In this document: one piece after another, positions 32,064-39,939 of the stretch
Numbering within the stretch: position 1 is the first letter of the stretch
Layout of the letters: each line of letters opens with the position of its first letter
Assembly: GCA_963734185.1 (NCBI GenBank)
Contig: CAVTGA010000001.1
Coordinates: 2,852,001 to 2,916,000 of the forward strand
Origin: PALSA-894 sp963734185
GTDB taxonomy: Bacteria > Pseudomonadota > Alphaproteobacteria > Rhizobiales > Xanthobacteraceae
Direction: 5' to 3'
DNA: 64,000 bases
Program-made: the position numbers and the translations under genes
Notes under the pieces: model-generated
Databases searched by the model: none
What the model saw: only the letters and a program-made list of their open reading frames with translations
What the model was told of the DNA's origin: nothing

Positions 32064-32287
32064 ACACCGACCACGCGCGCCGAACACTCACGCATCTCGA
32101 CCGCCAAGCCGCACTCGCACCCAGCATCGCATTGGAGCGCCCGCTGACGTTCGATGAAGCCGCCGGCATGGCGTGGTGGAACGCACTGACACCGGCGGCG
32201 CGCAAGAACTGGCTGCGCCTGGCCGGCTCGGCAGTCGCGGCTGACGCATGGGAGCTGTATAAACGCGACAGGGCGGGCTCTGAATGA
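32060..32287 (+). CDS. small phage protein, unknown
   Basis: The 75-residue helical protein contains LTFDEAAGMAWWNALTPAAR followed by KNWLRLAG, a motif seen in short phage proteins of unknown role. Coupled by ATGA overlaps on both sides. Confidence 0.65.
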   Translation: MNTDHARRTLTHLDRQAALAPSIALERPLTFDEAAGMAWWNALTPAARKNWLRLAGSAVAADAWELYKRDRAGSE

Positions 32288-32400
32288 ACCGCCTGATGCT
32301 CATTGCCGCCTGGCTGCCGGCCGGCTTGGCGGCGCTGATCGTCGCGATCGCGGTGGTGACGATCGCTGTGCATTCTCCGACGCCGCCCTTGACGCCATGA
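32284..32400 (+). CDS. 38-residue membrane peptide
   Basis: The short frame encodes MNRLMLIAAWLPAGLAALIV, further hydrophobic residues and a polar end (HSPTPPLTP). It has one membrane helix. It starts in the upstream stop and stops in the next ATG, which supports it. Function unknown. Confidence 0.55.
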   Translation: MNRLMLIAAWLPAGLAALIVAIAVVTIAVHSPTPPLTP

Positions 32401-32825
32401 CCGGGCCTGACCGCACAATAACCGAGGTCGCGGCCGACCTGCGCATCGGACGCCGCACGCTCGAGGGCTGGCTCGCCGCCGACCTCCGGCGCGCGGCAGA
32501 CGATCGCCGCTTCCATTTCCACACGCGCCGGGGACGCAAGCGCATATGGTCACCGACCGCCTTCAGCCAACTGAGCGCCGCGATCGAAAGGGAAAGCGGC
32601 CCGGGCGGAGCCCTCGTGGCGTCCGACTACAAGAGCGCGCCGGTTATTGGCATGCCTACGGTACCTTGCGCGCCGGCGGCCGTTCAATCCGCGTGCGACG
32701 CAGTCTTGGCCTGGCCGTTGCGTCCGTCGCGCAAAGGATCGCCGAAGACGAACTCGAAGCCTATGTCGACGAACTCAGAGCGCGGGCCACCGGTGCGGTC
32801 GGCCGAGGTGTTCCGGTTGCGATAG
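32397..32825 (+). CDS. excisionase-like helix-turn-helix protein
   Basis: The first 70 residues form a MerR/Xis-like winged-helix segment: ITEVAADLRIGRRTLEGWLA, then the wing RRGRKRIWSPTAFSQL. The remaining 70 residues are low complexity and come from DNA that also encodes the integrase in another frame. Position directly before int suggests an excisionase. The overlap with int is at most 280 bases, unusually long. Confidence 0.6.
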   Translation: MTGPDRTITEVAADLRIGRRTLEGWLAADLRRAADDRRFHFHTRRGRKRIWSPTAFSQLSAAIERESGPGGALVASDYKSAPVIGMPTVPCAPAAVQSACDAVLAWPLRPSRKGSPKTNSKPMSTNSERGPPVRSAEVFRLR

Positions 32826-33862
32826 CGGCCGAAGCGTATCTCTCACGCGCGCGCAATCGTCCGCTGCGTCCCGCGACGATCTCGATCATCAAGGAAATCG
32901 TAGCACGCTTCGGCCTGCGTCGGCTCAACGATATCGGGCGCGAGTGGAACGCATGGATTGATGGCGAACGCACCGCTTCCGGCTTCAAGCCCGGCCGCGC
33001 CACCGATCTCAAAGCATCCTCGCGCGAGCGCATTCTCGGCGGCGTGCTCGCCTTCCTCAACTTCGCCAAGCGCAACCACGGACTCACCGTTCTGCCGGTG
33101 TTCGAACGCGACAACGCGGCGCGCAACCCGAACCGCCGCGCCCGCCGCCGGGTCGCGGAGCTGCGCCCCGAGCTCATCCGCGCGCTGTTCGACGCCGCCC
33201 ACATCACCATCCGCGCGCAGCTCACGGTCGAGCATGCGACCGGTGCGCGCGTATCCTCGGTGCTCTATGCGGCACGCGTCTGCGACCTGATCCTCGCGCC
33301 CGGGCGCGAGCAGATCACCTTCCCGGCGACCAAGAACGGCGAGGACGTGACGGCCGCGCTCGATTCCACCGCGGTCGCCACGCTCAAGGAATACCTTGCA
33401 TGGCGTGGCAAGCTGCACGATCGCGAGGCGCCGCTGTTCCTGACGCACCGGCGCAAGCCCTATATCGACAACGGCCGCGCCGGCGGCGGGCAGAACAAGA
33501 CCGGCTTCAACGCCGCCAAGCGGCGCGCTGCCGCGGCCATCATCGCCGCGGGCAAGGCGGAAGCGGCGCACTGCGCCAAGCGGGGAGACAGCATAAGCGC
33601 CGCTGCGGCATGCGAGCGGGCGGCGGCCGATGCCGCGCTGATCGGCAAGGTGACGCAGCATTGGTTCCGCCACCTGCTCGCCACCAAATGGCTGCGCCGG
33701 GATCCGCGCGCCGCCATGGAGCAGGCTGGGTGGCTAGATATCCGCTCGCTGATGGGATATGCCGCCGACGTGCCGGAATATCGTCGGCAGCTGGTCCAGG
33801 AGCTGGACCTGTTTCGTGCGGCCGGGTCGGGTCCTTTGAAAACGACGGACACCAACACATGA
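32546..33862 (+). CDS. int: tyrosine recombinase, prophage integrase
   Basis: The 438-residue integrase has an arm-binding segment (YWHAYGTLRAGGRSIRVRRS), a core-binding helix bundle at residues 90-190 and the catalytic domain. The catalytic set appears as Arg235 (HATGARVSSVLYAA), Lys263, His372 and Arg375 (HWFRHLLATKW), and the nucleophile Tyr412 (VPEYRRQL). It should recombine attP with the tRNA-Thr(GGT) gene. The ATG at 32546 is uncertain because the upstream part overlaps the excisionase-like gene. The stop overlaps the RusA start (ATGA). Confidence 0.93.
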   Translation: MVTDRLQPTERRDRKGKRPGRSPRGVRLQERAGYWHAYGTLRAGGRSIRVRRSLGLAVASVAQRIAEDELEAYVDELRARATGAVGRGVPVAIAAEAYLSRARNRPLRPATISIIKEIVARFGLRRLNDIGREWNAWIDGERTASGFKPGRATDLKASSRERILGGVLAFLNFAKRNHGLTVLPVFERDNAARNPNRRARRRVAELRPELIRALFDAAHITIRAQLTVEHATGARVSSVLYAARVCDLILAPGREQITFPATKNGEDVTAALDSTAVATLKEYLAWRGKLHDREAPLFLTHRRKPYIDNGRAGGGQNKTGFNAAKRRAAAAIIAAGKAEAAHCAKRGDSISAAAACERAAADAALIGKVTQHWFRHLLATKWLRRDPRAAMEQAGWLDIRSLMGYAADVPEYRRQLVQELDLFRAAGSGPLKTTDTNT

Positions 33863-34458
33863 GAGTGCGTACGCTGGAGACCGCGGCGGGACCGCGCTGG
33901 GAGGTCATTCACTACGACGCCGACGGCAAGAGGCGGCGGCATAAGTTTCACAGCGAAGTCAGCGCGGCAAGCTTCAAGGCTTCACTAATCGCAAATCGGG
34001 CGTTAACCGAAATTGACCCGCTAAAGCGTCGTCGTTTTATGATACCCTTTGTTGCGCACAAAGGAGCACTGAACTGGGCTCGGCGCATCAAGGCCGCGCT
34101 AGTCGATCTCGTAGTCGACGGCCAATGCGATGCGTATCTCCCGCGACCATGCCGTATCGGAATTACCGTATTTCACCCACGCTCTAAGGCGCGCAAACTC
34201 GACCTCGACAACGTCGCAAAGGCTGCCTTGGACGCCATGAGCGGCTGCCTCTATCGCGACGACGAGCAAGTATACGAGCTTTCGTGCAAACGGATTATCG
34301 CAGACGAGGCCCGAACGCTTATCGAAATCGAGTACCTAAGCGACCAAGATTTGGCCGCCTTCCATGTCGAGCCGACACGTATTAGACACTCACCAAATTT
34401 TGAAAATGCAACCCCTTCTACAGACGCAACAATTTCCAACCGCCCGCATCATTGGTAA
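33859..34458 (+). CDS. RusA-family Holliday junction resolvase
   Basis: The carboxy-terminal 120 residues of this 199-residue protein match RusA, including ARKLDLDNVAKAALDAMSGC and LYRDDEQVYEL, with the acidic residues that bind metal. RusA cuts Holliday junctions symmetrically; phages use it in recombination and packaging. It is translationally coupled to int. Its last codons and TAA stop lie in the attachment site: TAA is the anticodon-loop sequence of the tRNA-Thr remnant. An amino-terminal extension of about 70 residues has no recognised match. Confidence 0.85.
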   Translation: MRVRTLETAAGPRWEVIHYDADGKRRRHKFHSEVSAASFKASLIANRALTEIDPLKRRRFMIPFVAHKGALNWARRIKAALVDLVVDGQCDAYLPRPCRIGITVFHPRSKARKLDLDNVAKAALDAMSGCLYRDDEQVYELSCKRIIADEARTLIEIEYLSDQDLAAFHVEPTRIRHSPNFENATPSTDATISNRPHHW

Positions 34459-34496
34459 TGAGGAGGTCGTCAGTTCAATCCTGACCGGCAGCACCA
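34452..34496 (+). pseudogene. tRNA-Thr(GGT) 3' fragment; prophage attR
   Basis: The fragment starts in the anticodon loop (TTGGTAA) and continues through the 3' anticodon strand, variable loop, T-arm (GTCAG, TTCAATC, CTGAC) and acceptor strand CGGCAGC-A-CCA. The 5' half is missing: no GCTGCCG acceptor partner occurs within 100 bases upstream. This is the remnant left at attR when the phage supplied a replacement 3' end at attL. Confidence 0.85.
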
Positions 34497-34567
34497 GCAA
34501 CGTCTTGAATTGTTGGAACTTTGCCTGCGCCCGGGCCGTTGTGCGCTCGACCGACAGGAGGGAAGCG

Positions 34568-34831
34568 ATGGGCATCCTCTGGACCATCATCATCGGGTTC
34601 ATCGCGGGCGTGATCGCGAAGTTCCTGCATCCCGGGCCGAACGAGCCCGCCGGATTCATCCTGACCACGCTGCTCGGGATTGGCGGGGCGTTCGTCGCCA
34701 CCTATCTGGGTCAGGCGCTCGGCTGGTATCGGCCCGGCGAAGGCGCTGGCCTGATCGGCGCGGTCATCGGCGCGCTGATCGTCCTGGTGATCTGGGGCCT
34801 GTTCGCGAAGCGCGACGCTCCAGGGGTGTGA
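34568..34831 (+). CDS. GlsB/YeaQ/YmgE family membrane protein
   Basis: This 87-residue protein is the typical small transglycosylase-associated stress membrane protein: MGILWTIIIGFIAGVIAKFL, then HPGPNEPAGFILTTLLGIGG and a last helix. It has three membrane segments. It is the first host gene after attR. ACAGGAGGGAAGCG precedes the ATG. Confidence 0.9.
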   Translation: MGILWTIIIGFIAGVIAKFLHPGPNEPAGFILTTLLGIGGAFVATYLGQALGWYRPGEGAGLIGAVIGALIVLVIWGLFAKRDAPGV

Positions 34832-34848
34832 CGGCGGAAAAATTCGCC

Positions 34849-35097
34849 ATGTCGAAACGCAAGGACAACGACCCCGCGCGCGATGAGACGCGCATCGGCA
34901 AGCGCGTGACTTTCGACGGAGCGACCTGGGCGGCGCTCGATCTCTACGCGCGCGACAGCATGAAGAGCTTCCAGGAACTGGCCGACGAGGCCTTCACCGA
35001 CCTGCTCGCCAAGCACGAGCGTCCGGTCGACCTGAAGGACGCGTTGCGCCGCAGCGCGCGCCGCATCGGCGCCAACGACAACCCGCGCCGACGCTGA
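34849..35097 (+). CDS. small RHH-like protein, unknown
   Basis: The 82-residue basic protein contains GKRVTFDGATWAALDLYARD and MKSFQELADEAFTDLLAKHE, a strand-helix-helix layout like ribbon-helix-helix DNA-binding proteins. No partner toxin is adjacent. Common as a hypothetical in this order. Confidence 0.65.
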   Translation: MSKRKDNDPARDETRIGKRVTFDGATWAALDLYARDSMKSFQELADEAFTDLLAKHERPVDLKDALRRSARRIGANDNPRRR

Positions 35098-35109
35098 CTT
35101 CGACGCAAC

Positions 35110-35883
35110 TCACGTCACGTGCAGCACCGCTTCGCCCAACCCTTCGACCATGAACACCGCATGGTCGCCGGGCGCGACCGAGAACGTCGGGATCAGGCTG
35201 CCGGTGATCACCACCATGCCGGCCTTGAGGTCGCGGCCGCGCTCGGCCAGCTGGTTGGCGAGCCAGGCGAGGGTCGCGAACGGGTCTTCGGATTTGCCCT
35301 GCCCGATCGGCTCGCCGTTGAGCGTCTGATGCCCGGTCACGCCGGCGATGTCTTTCGGTGCAATGGAGGTCGGCGCGCCGATGACCACGCCGCCATTCCA
35401 GCAGTTCTCCACGATCATCGAGACCGCCTGCGTCTCGGTGTAGACCGCGTTGCGGTCTTCGATCAGCTCGTAGGCCGGCATGGCGCCGGCGACGAACGGC
35501 ACCACGCTCTGCGCCGTCCACGGCGCGCGCGCTACCGGCATGTCGGTCCCGAGTTTCAGCGCGATCTCGCTCTCGACGCGAAGGTTGACGAAATCGCTCT
35601 TGGCGATGCGCGCGGGCGAGGCGTGGATGGTGCGCGAAAAGATCGCGCCGGCGCACGGATGCGTGATGCCCATCAGCTGCTGCATCACCTTGGTGGTGGT
35701 GGCGACCTTGACGCCGCCCAGCGCGCCGTAGACCGGCTCGGCCAGGCGGTAATAGGCCTCCTGCGCCTGGTAGGCCTCGGCGATCGAACTGGGCCTCAAC
35801 TCATCCGGCAAGTTGCGATACGCCGCACGGGCGCGCCGCGCCTCCCACATGTGCTGCGCCATCGCGGCGACGCGGTCGTTCAT
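35110..35883 (-). CDS. 2-keto-4-pentenoate hydratase family (MhpD-like)
   Basis: The 257-residue protein has the fumarylacetoacetase-superfamily hydratase layout: EAYQAQEAYYRLAEPVYGAL, GGVKVATTTKVMQQLMG, LRVESEIALKLGTDMP with metal-binding acidic residues, and AVSMIVENCWNGGVVIG. It should hydrate or decarboxylate a 2-keto-4-enoic acid in aromatic ring-cleavage pathways. The substrate is unknown; nearby MaoC, TPP-enzyme, Rieske and amidohydrolase genes fit a catabolic cluster. Confidence 0.87.
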   Translation of the reverse strand: MNDRVAAMAQHMWEARRARAAYRNLPDELRPSSIAEAYQAQEAYYRLAEPVYGALGGVKVATTTKVMQQLMGITHPCAGAIFSRTIHASPARIAKSDFVNLRVESEIALKLGTDMPVARAPWTAQSVVPFVAGAMPAYELIEDRNAVYTETQAVSMIVENCWNGGVVIGAPTSIAPKDIAGVTGHQTLNGEPIGQGKSEDPFATLAWLANQLAERGRDLKAGMVVITGSLIPTFSVAPGDHAVFMVEGLGEAVLHVT

Positions 35884-35946
35884 GGTTGCCTCCGTTTTTC
35901 TCTCCTATAAGACGCAAGGCTGGACCTTGCCGCAAGGAGGCAGACG

Positions 35947-36414
35947 ATGGACCCGTTCGACCCGCGCGAATTCCGCGTGACGCCGCGCCGGAAGTTCGCC
36001 GATCTGCAAATCGGCGAGGTCTACCGCAGCCCGAGCCGCACCGTGACGGAGGCGCATTTTGCCGCCTTCCAGATGCTCTCCGGCGACAACCATCCGATCC
36101 ACTACGATATCGAATTCTGCCGCGCGCACGGCTTCCCCGGCCTGCTGGCGCACGGCTTCCAGGTGCTGTGCTTCACCGCCGTCGGGGCGGGAAGCTTCCC
36201 GCATATGATCGGCGACGACCTGATCGGCTTCATCGAGCAGTCGTCGAAGTTCCTCAAGGGCGTCTATCCCGGCGACACGCTCTATCCGACGCTCACCATC
36301 ACGCAGCTCATCCCGCAGCGCACCACCGGCATCGTGACGTTCGGCGCGACCGTGCATAATCAGCGCGGCGAACTGGTGCTGACGGGAGAGCACAAGTACC
36401 TGCTCCGTCTGTAG
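35947..36414 (+). CDS. MaoC-like dehydratase
   Basis: This 155-residue hot-dog-fold protein has the hydratase 2 motif: SGDNHPIHYDIEFCRAHGFP followed by GLLAHGFQVL. Such enzymes hydrate enoyl-CoA thioesters. A clear AAGGAGG lies 7 bases upstream of the ATG. The TAG stop lies inside a short palindromic repeat. Divergent from the hydratase gene across a 63-base gap. Confidence 0.88.
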   Translation: MDPFDPREFRVTPRRKFADLQIGEVYRSPSRTVTEAHFAAFQMLSGDNHPIHYDIEFCRAHGFPGLLAHGFQVLCFTAVGAGSFPHMIGDDLIGFIEQSSKFLKGVYPGDTLYPTLTITQLIPQRTTGIVTFGATVHNQRGELVLTGEHKYLLRL

Positions 36415-36495
36415 CCCGGGTTGCGCGCAACGCAACCCGGGAATCGCGCAGCAAAGACTTCCCCGGATTTCGCTGGCGCTCAATCCGGGCTACGG
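36411..36495. repeat. short palindromic element, GTAGCCCGG type
   Basis: GTAGCCCGG at the left end and CCGGGCTAC at the right end enclose a GC-rich hairpin. The left end contains the MaoC stop codon. Related elements are at 38758-38845 and 47867-47950. Confidence 0.75.
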
Positions 36496-36539
36496 TCCGA
36501 GTCCAACAGCAAGAACACCCGGAGCCTCCCTTGCCCGTC

Positions 36540-38204
36540 ATGACCGGAAAGCGCGCCTTCCTCGAACTGCTCAAGCAGGAGGGCGTCGAGATCATCTTCG
36601 GCAATCCCGGCACCACCGAGCTGCCGCTGATGGACGCGCTCGCGGCCGACAACGAGATGCGCTACGTGCTGGCGCTGCAGGAAGCGGTGGTGATGTCGAT
36701 GGCGGACGGCTACGCCCAGGCCTCGGGCAAGCTCGCGGTCGCCAACCTCCACGTCACGCCCGGGCTCGGTAACGCCATGGGCATGCTGTATGACGCGCAG
36801 AAGGCCAATTCGCCGATCCTGGTCACCGCCGGTCAACATGACCAGAGCTTCACCGCGACCGAGCCGATCCTGTGGGGCGACCTGCCTCCCATCGCGCGCC
36901 CGCTGGTGAAATGGTCGACCGAGGTGACGCGGCTGGCCGACCTGCCGCGCATCCTGCATCGCGCCGCCAAGACCGCGCTGGCGCCGCCGAGCGGGCCGGT
37001 GTTCATGTCGCTGCCGGGCGATATCTTCAATTCCGAAGGCGAAGTCGACCTGCTCGGACCGACCCGCATCGCGCCGCGGTTGCGCGGCGACTTGGCTGCG
37101 GTCGAGGCTGCGGCCGAGCTGATCGCCAACGCCCAGCGCCCGATGATCTTCGCCGGCGACGCGGTCGCGCGTAGCGGCGCCCACGCCGAGATCGTGGCGC
37201 TGGCCGAGATGCTCGGCGCGCCGGTCTATGCCGAATTGCTGCCGAGCTCGGCCTCGTTCCCGGCCTCGCATCCGCTGTTCCGCGGCACCATCACGCGGCT
37301 CGCGCCGGCGATCCGCCAAGTGCTCGACCAATACGACCTGCTGCTCTCGATCGGCGGCGACCTGTTCACGCTGTCGTTGCCTTCCGACGTCGATCCGATG
37401 CCGAAAGGCCTGAAAGTCGTCCATCTCGACAACGATCCGTGGGAGCTCGGCAAGAACTATCCGGCCGACGTGGCGATCCTCGGCGACCCCAAGGGCACGC
37501 TGCCCGACCTCAACGCGGCAATCGCGAAACGCATGAGCGCCGGCGCGCGCGGCGCCGCGCGCGAGCGGCTCGATACGGCAAGCAAGCTGATCGCGGGCGA
37601 ACGCGAGGCGCTGAAGACGCGGGCGCGCAACGACTCGGCCAAGACGCCGATGCAGGCGCTATCGCTGCTGCATGCGATCGGCGAGACCCTGCCGAGGGAC
37701 GCGGCTGTCGTCGAGGAGGCGATCTCGTCGGCGCCCGGCATCCGCCTGCTGCTCGCCAGCGACGACCCGCAGAGCTATTACGGCCCGCGCGGCGGCGGCA
37801 TCGGCTGGGGCCTGCCGGCGGCGCTCGGGGTGAAGCTCGCGCTGCCCGACCGGCCGGTCGTGGCGCTGGTCGGTGACGGCAGCGCCATGTACACCATCCA
37901 GGCGCTGTGGACCGCGGCGCACGACCGCATCCCGGTCGTGTTCGTCATCCTCAACAACACCTCGTACCGCATCCTCAAGCAGCGCCTGCACGCGATGCAC
38001 AAGAGCGCGGCGCAGACCGACCGCTACGTCGGCATGGAGCTGACCGATCCGGCGATCGACTTCGTCGGAATCGCGCGCGCGCTCGGGATCGCGGCCGAGC
38101 GGGCGCGCACGGTGCACGAGACGACCGACCTGCTGAAGCAGGGACTCGCCAGCGGAAGCCCGATGCTGATCGAGGCCGAGATCGACCGGACGTTCAAGCC
38201 GTGA
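36540..38204 (+). CDS. TPP-dependent decarboxylase/acetolactate synthase-like enzyme
   Basis: This 554-residue enzyme has the three TPP-enzyme domains. The amino-terminal domain has EIIFGNPGTTELPLMDAL and the catalytic glutamate region ALQEAVVMSMADGYAQASG; the carboxy-terminal domain has GDGSAMYTIQALWTAAHDRI and VILNN, the GDG-N25-NN cofactor motif. The style fits benzoylformate decarboxylase-type enzymes more than biosynthetic acetolactate synthase. ATG at 36540 is preferred; TTG at 36531 is possible. It probably acts with the neighbouring hydratase and Rieske genes on aromatic or 2-keto acids. Confidence 0.85.
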   Translation: MTGKRAFLELLKQEGVEIIFGNPGTTELPLMDALAADNEMRYVLALQEAVVMSMADGYAQASGKLAVANLHVTPGLGNAMGMLYDAQKANSPILVTAGQHDQSFTATEPILWGDLPPIARPLVKWSTEVTRLADLPRILHRAAKTALAPPSGPVFMSLPGDIFNSEGEVDLLGPTRIAPRLRGDLAAVEAAAELIANAQRPMIFAGDAVARSGAHAEIVALAEMLGAPVYAELLPSSASFPASHPLFRGTITRLAPAIRQVLDQYDLLLSIGGDLFTLSLPSDVDPMPKGLKVVHLDNDPWELGKNYPADVAILGDPKGTLPDLNAAIAKRMSAGARGAARERLDTASKLIAGEREALKTRARNDSAKTPMQALSLLHAIGETLPRDAAVVEEAISSAPGIRLLLASDDPQSYYGPRGGGIGWGLPAALGVKLALPDRPVVALVGDGSAMYTIQALWTAAHDRIPVVFVILNNTSYRILKQRLHAMHKSAAQTDRYVGMELTDPAIDFVGIARALGIAAERARTVHETTDLLKQGLASGSPMLIEAEIDRTFKP

Positions 38205-38215
38205 CATCGCATCGT

Positions 38216-38327
38216 GTCCCGGATGCGGTGCAGCGTGAAACGTTGCACCGCTGATCCGGGACCGTCCCGATCTGTGGCGATCCCGGGTCTGCAGCGCACC
38301 ACTCCGTGCCGCGCTGCGCCCGGGACA
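38216..38327. repeat. tandem GC-rich hairpins after TPP enzyme gene
   Basis: A first stem uses GTCCCGGAT and GATCCGGGAC arms with an inner GCGGTGCAGCGTG dyad. A second uses CCCGGGTCTGCAGCGC and its near complement. Such elements are dispersed in genomes of this order and may act as terminators. Confidence 0.65.
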
Positions 38328-38331
38328 TTAG

Positions 38332-38745
38332 TCACGCTTCGACAACGACGTAGTCGTTCTCGACGCTCACCGGAAAGGTCTCGGCCACGTACGGCCCCTG
38401 CACCACCGCGGCGCCGGGCTCGACCGAGACCGCGTAGTTGCGCACGCGCAGGCGCTTGGGATCGCACCACGACTGGCCGGTGCGGATGTCGAATTCCCAG
38501 GAATGCCACGGGCAGCGGATGATCTCGCCGCGGCGCGAGTATTTGTATTCGCCCGGCTCCGACGACTGCACCAGTCCGGTGAGCTTGCCCTGTGCGAGGG
38601 AACCGCCGCGGTGCGGGCAGCGATTGTTGAGCGCGAAGAACTCGCCGCCGAGATTGAAGATGACCACGGCGCGGCCGTTCACGGTGACGAGCTTGCGGCC
38701 GCCCGGAGGAATTTCCTCGACCGGCGCGACGACGTGCTTCGCCAT
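38332..38745 (-). CDS. Rieske [2Fe-2S] protein
   Basis: The 137-residue protein has both Rieske ligand sets: CPHRGGS near residue 43 and CPWHSWEF near residue 74. The insert between them (QSSEPGEYKYSRRGEIIR) is longer than in simple ferredoxins, as in ring-hydroxylating dioxygenase alpha subunits, but no catalytic domain follows. It may be an electron carrier for an oxygenase, or an assimilatory Rieske protein. It is downstream of two amidohydrolase genes on the same strand. Confidence 0.88.
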   Translation of the reverse strand: MAKHVVAPVEEIPPGGRKLVTVNGRAVVIFNLGGEFFALNNRCPHRGGSLAQGKLTGLVQSSEPGEYKYSRRGEIIRCPWHSWEFDIRTGQSWCDPKRLRVRNYAVSVEPGAAVVQGPYVAETFPVSVENDYVVVEA

Positions 38746-38757
38746 CAGGACAGCCTC

Positions 38758-38845
38758 GTAGCCCGCATGGAGCGAAGCGCAATGCGGGGACCGGCGGCTC
38801 CGGCTCCCGGATTTCGCTTCGCTATGCTCGCTTCATCCGGGCTAC
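38758..38845. repeat. short palindromic element, GTAGCCCG type
   Basis: Arms GTAGCCCG and CCGGGCTAC flank inner dyads rich in CGAAGCG. The right arm supplies the TAG stop of the amidohydrolase gene at 38842. Confidence 0.75.
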
Positions 38846-39939
38846 ATGAGCCCATAAAGCTTCTGCGCGTTGCCGCAATAGATCATGCGCCGCTGCTGTT
38901 CGGTGAGTGCAGGCGGCAGCGCCACCACCGGATCGTCGAAATCCCAGTGCGGGTAGTCGCTGGCGAACAGGATCCGATCGAATCCGATCCACTTCATCGC
39001 GTCGATCACGTGCTCGGGCTCCTCGGCCTCTTCCATCGGCTGGGTCGAGACCCAGAAGTGCTCGCGGATGTATTCGGACGGGGGCCGCTTCACCTGCGGA
39101 ACCTCGTCGCGCATGCGCTCCCAGTGCTTGTCGAGGCGCCAGCCGAGCGCCGGCAGCCAGCCGAAGCCCGACTCGATGAGGACGATCTTCAAGTCGCGGT
39201 ACTGCTCGAACAGGCCCTCGAAGATCATGCTGGCGACCACCGCCTGCTGGCCTACGGCGTGCTCGGTCATCTCCTCGATGTAGAACGAAGGCCAGCCTGA
39301 ATTGGTCAGCGGCCAGCCCGCATAGCCGAACACGTGGATGCCGACCGGCAGCCCGGCCTCGACCGCGGCCTGGTAGATCGGCCAGTAGCGGCGCCGCCCG
39401 TGCGCCTCGGAGGTGCGGCTCAGCATGAACACCTGCGCGAAGTCGCGGTTTCCCGCGCGGCGGCGGATCTCCTGGCGCGAGGCCTCGGCGTCCTCGTACG
39501 GGACGACGACAGACGCCTTCAGGCGCTTCTCGCGCCGCGCCCATTTCTCCAGCTGCGTCTCGTTGGCGGCGAACGCCATGGCGGCGCTGAACTCGGAGTT
39601 CTGGTCGCCCTGGCCGGTGGGCGAGAGCGGATTCATGATGCCGGTGTCGATGCCGTAGTGGTCGAGGTGCTGCTCCTGCATGAAGGCGAGATCGGTGCCG
39701 GGCAGGCCGCCGGTCGGCGGCCAGGCGTCGCGGCGCGCGGCCTGCGGCGTGATCTTCGGCATCGGATAGGCCTTGGTGAAGCCGTGGCGCGGACGCAGGC
39801 CGTAGGTCTGCAGATGGCTCCACCACTGATTGGAAAGATACGGCCGCATGTCGTCGAGCAGCAGTTTGGGATGGATGTCGCAATCGACCAGCCCCAAGCG
39901 AGTCGCTTGCGCGCGTGGCTGCCTGACCTCGATGTTCAT
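38842..39939 (-). CDS. amidohydrolase family protein (Amidohydro_2)
   Basis: This 365-residue TIM-barrel metallohydrolase opens with the metal motif VDCDIHPKLLLDDM, then LDHYGIDTGIMNPLS, PVGIHVFGYAGWPLTNSGWP and the late segment ILFASDYPHWDFDDP that carries the conserved Asp. The family includes ACMSD-like decarboxylases and lactone hydrolases; the substrate cannot be assigned. It overlaps the related upstream gene by four bases. Confidence 0.88.
   Translation of the reverse strand: MNIEVRQPRAQATRLGLVDCDIHPKLLLDDMRPYLSNQWWSHLQTYGLRPRHGFTKAYPMPKITPQAARRDAWPPTGGLPGTDLAFMQEQHLDHYGIDTGIMNPLSPTGQGDQNSEFSAAMAFAANETQLEKWARREKRLKASVVVPYEDAEASRQEIRRRAGNRDFAQVFMLSRTSEAHGRRRYWPIYQAAVEAGLPVGIHVFGYAGWPLTNSGWPSFYIEEMTEHAVGQQAVVASMIFEGLFEQYRDLKIVLIESGFGWLPALGWRLDKHWERMRDEVPQVKRPPSEYIREHFWVSTQPMEEAEEPEHVIDAMKWIGFDRILFASDYPHWDFDDPVVALPPALTEQQRRMIYCGNAQKLYGLM

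Larger units (their letters stand above)
1..34496. mobile_element. lambda-like prophage with DGR (left end outside window)
   Basis: Head, packaging, replication, DNA-modification, immunity and integration genes of phage type run without a host gene from the left edge to 34458. The right boundary is set by a tyrosine integrase and RusA resolvase next to a 45-bp fragment of a tRNA-Thr gene. The left attachment site and the tail and lysis genes must lie left of the window. Gene content (gpE, gpD, gpC-like protease, portal, gpW, GpA terminase) is that of lambda-type siphophages. Confidence 0.95.

Noticed and set aside
34420..34496. Complete tRNA gene
   Set aside because: Only the 3' part folds; no acceptor or D-arm partner upstream.
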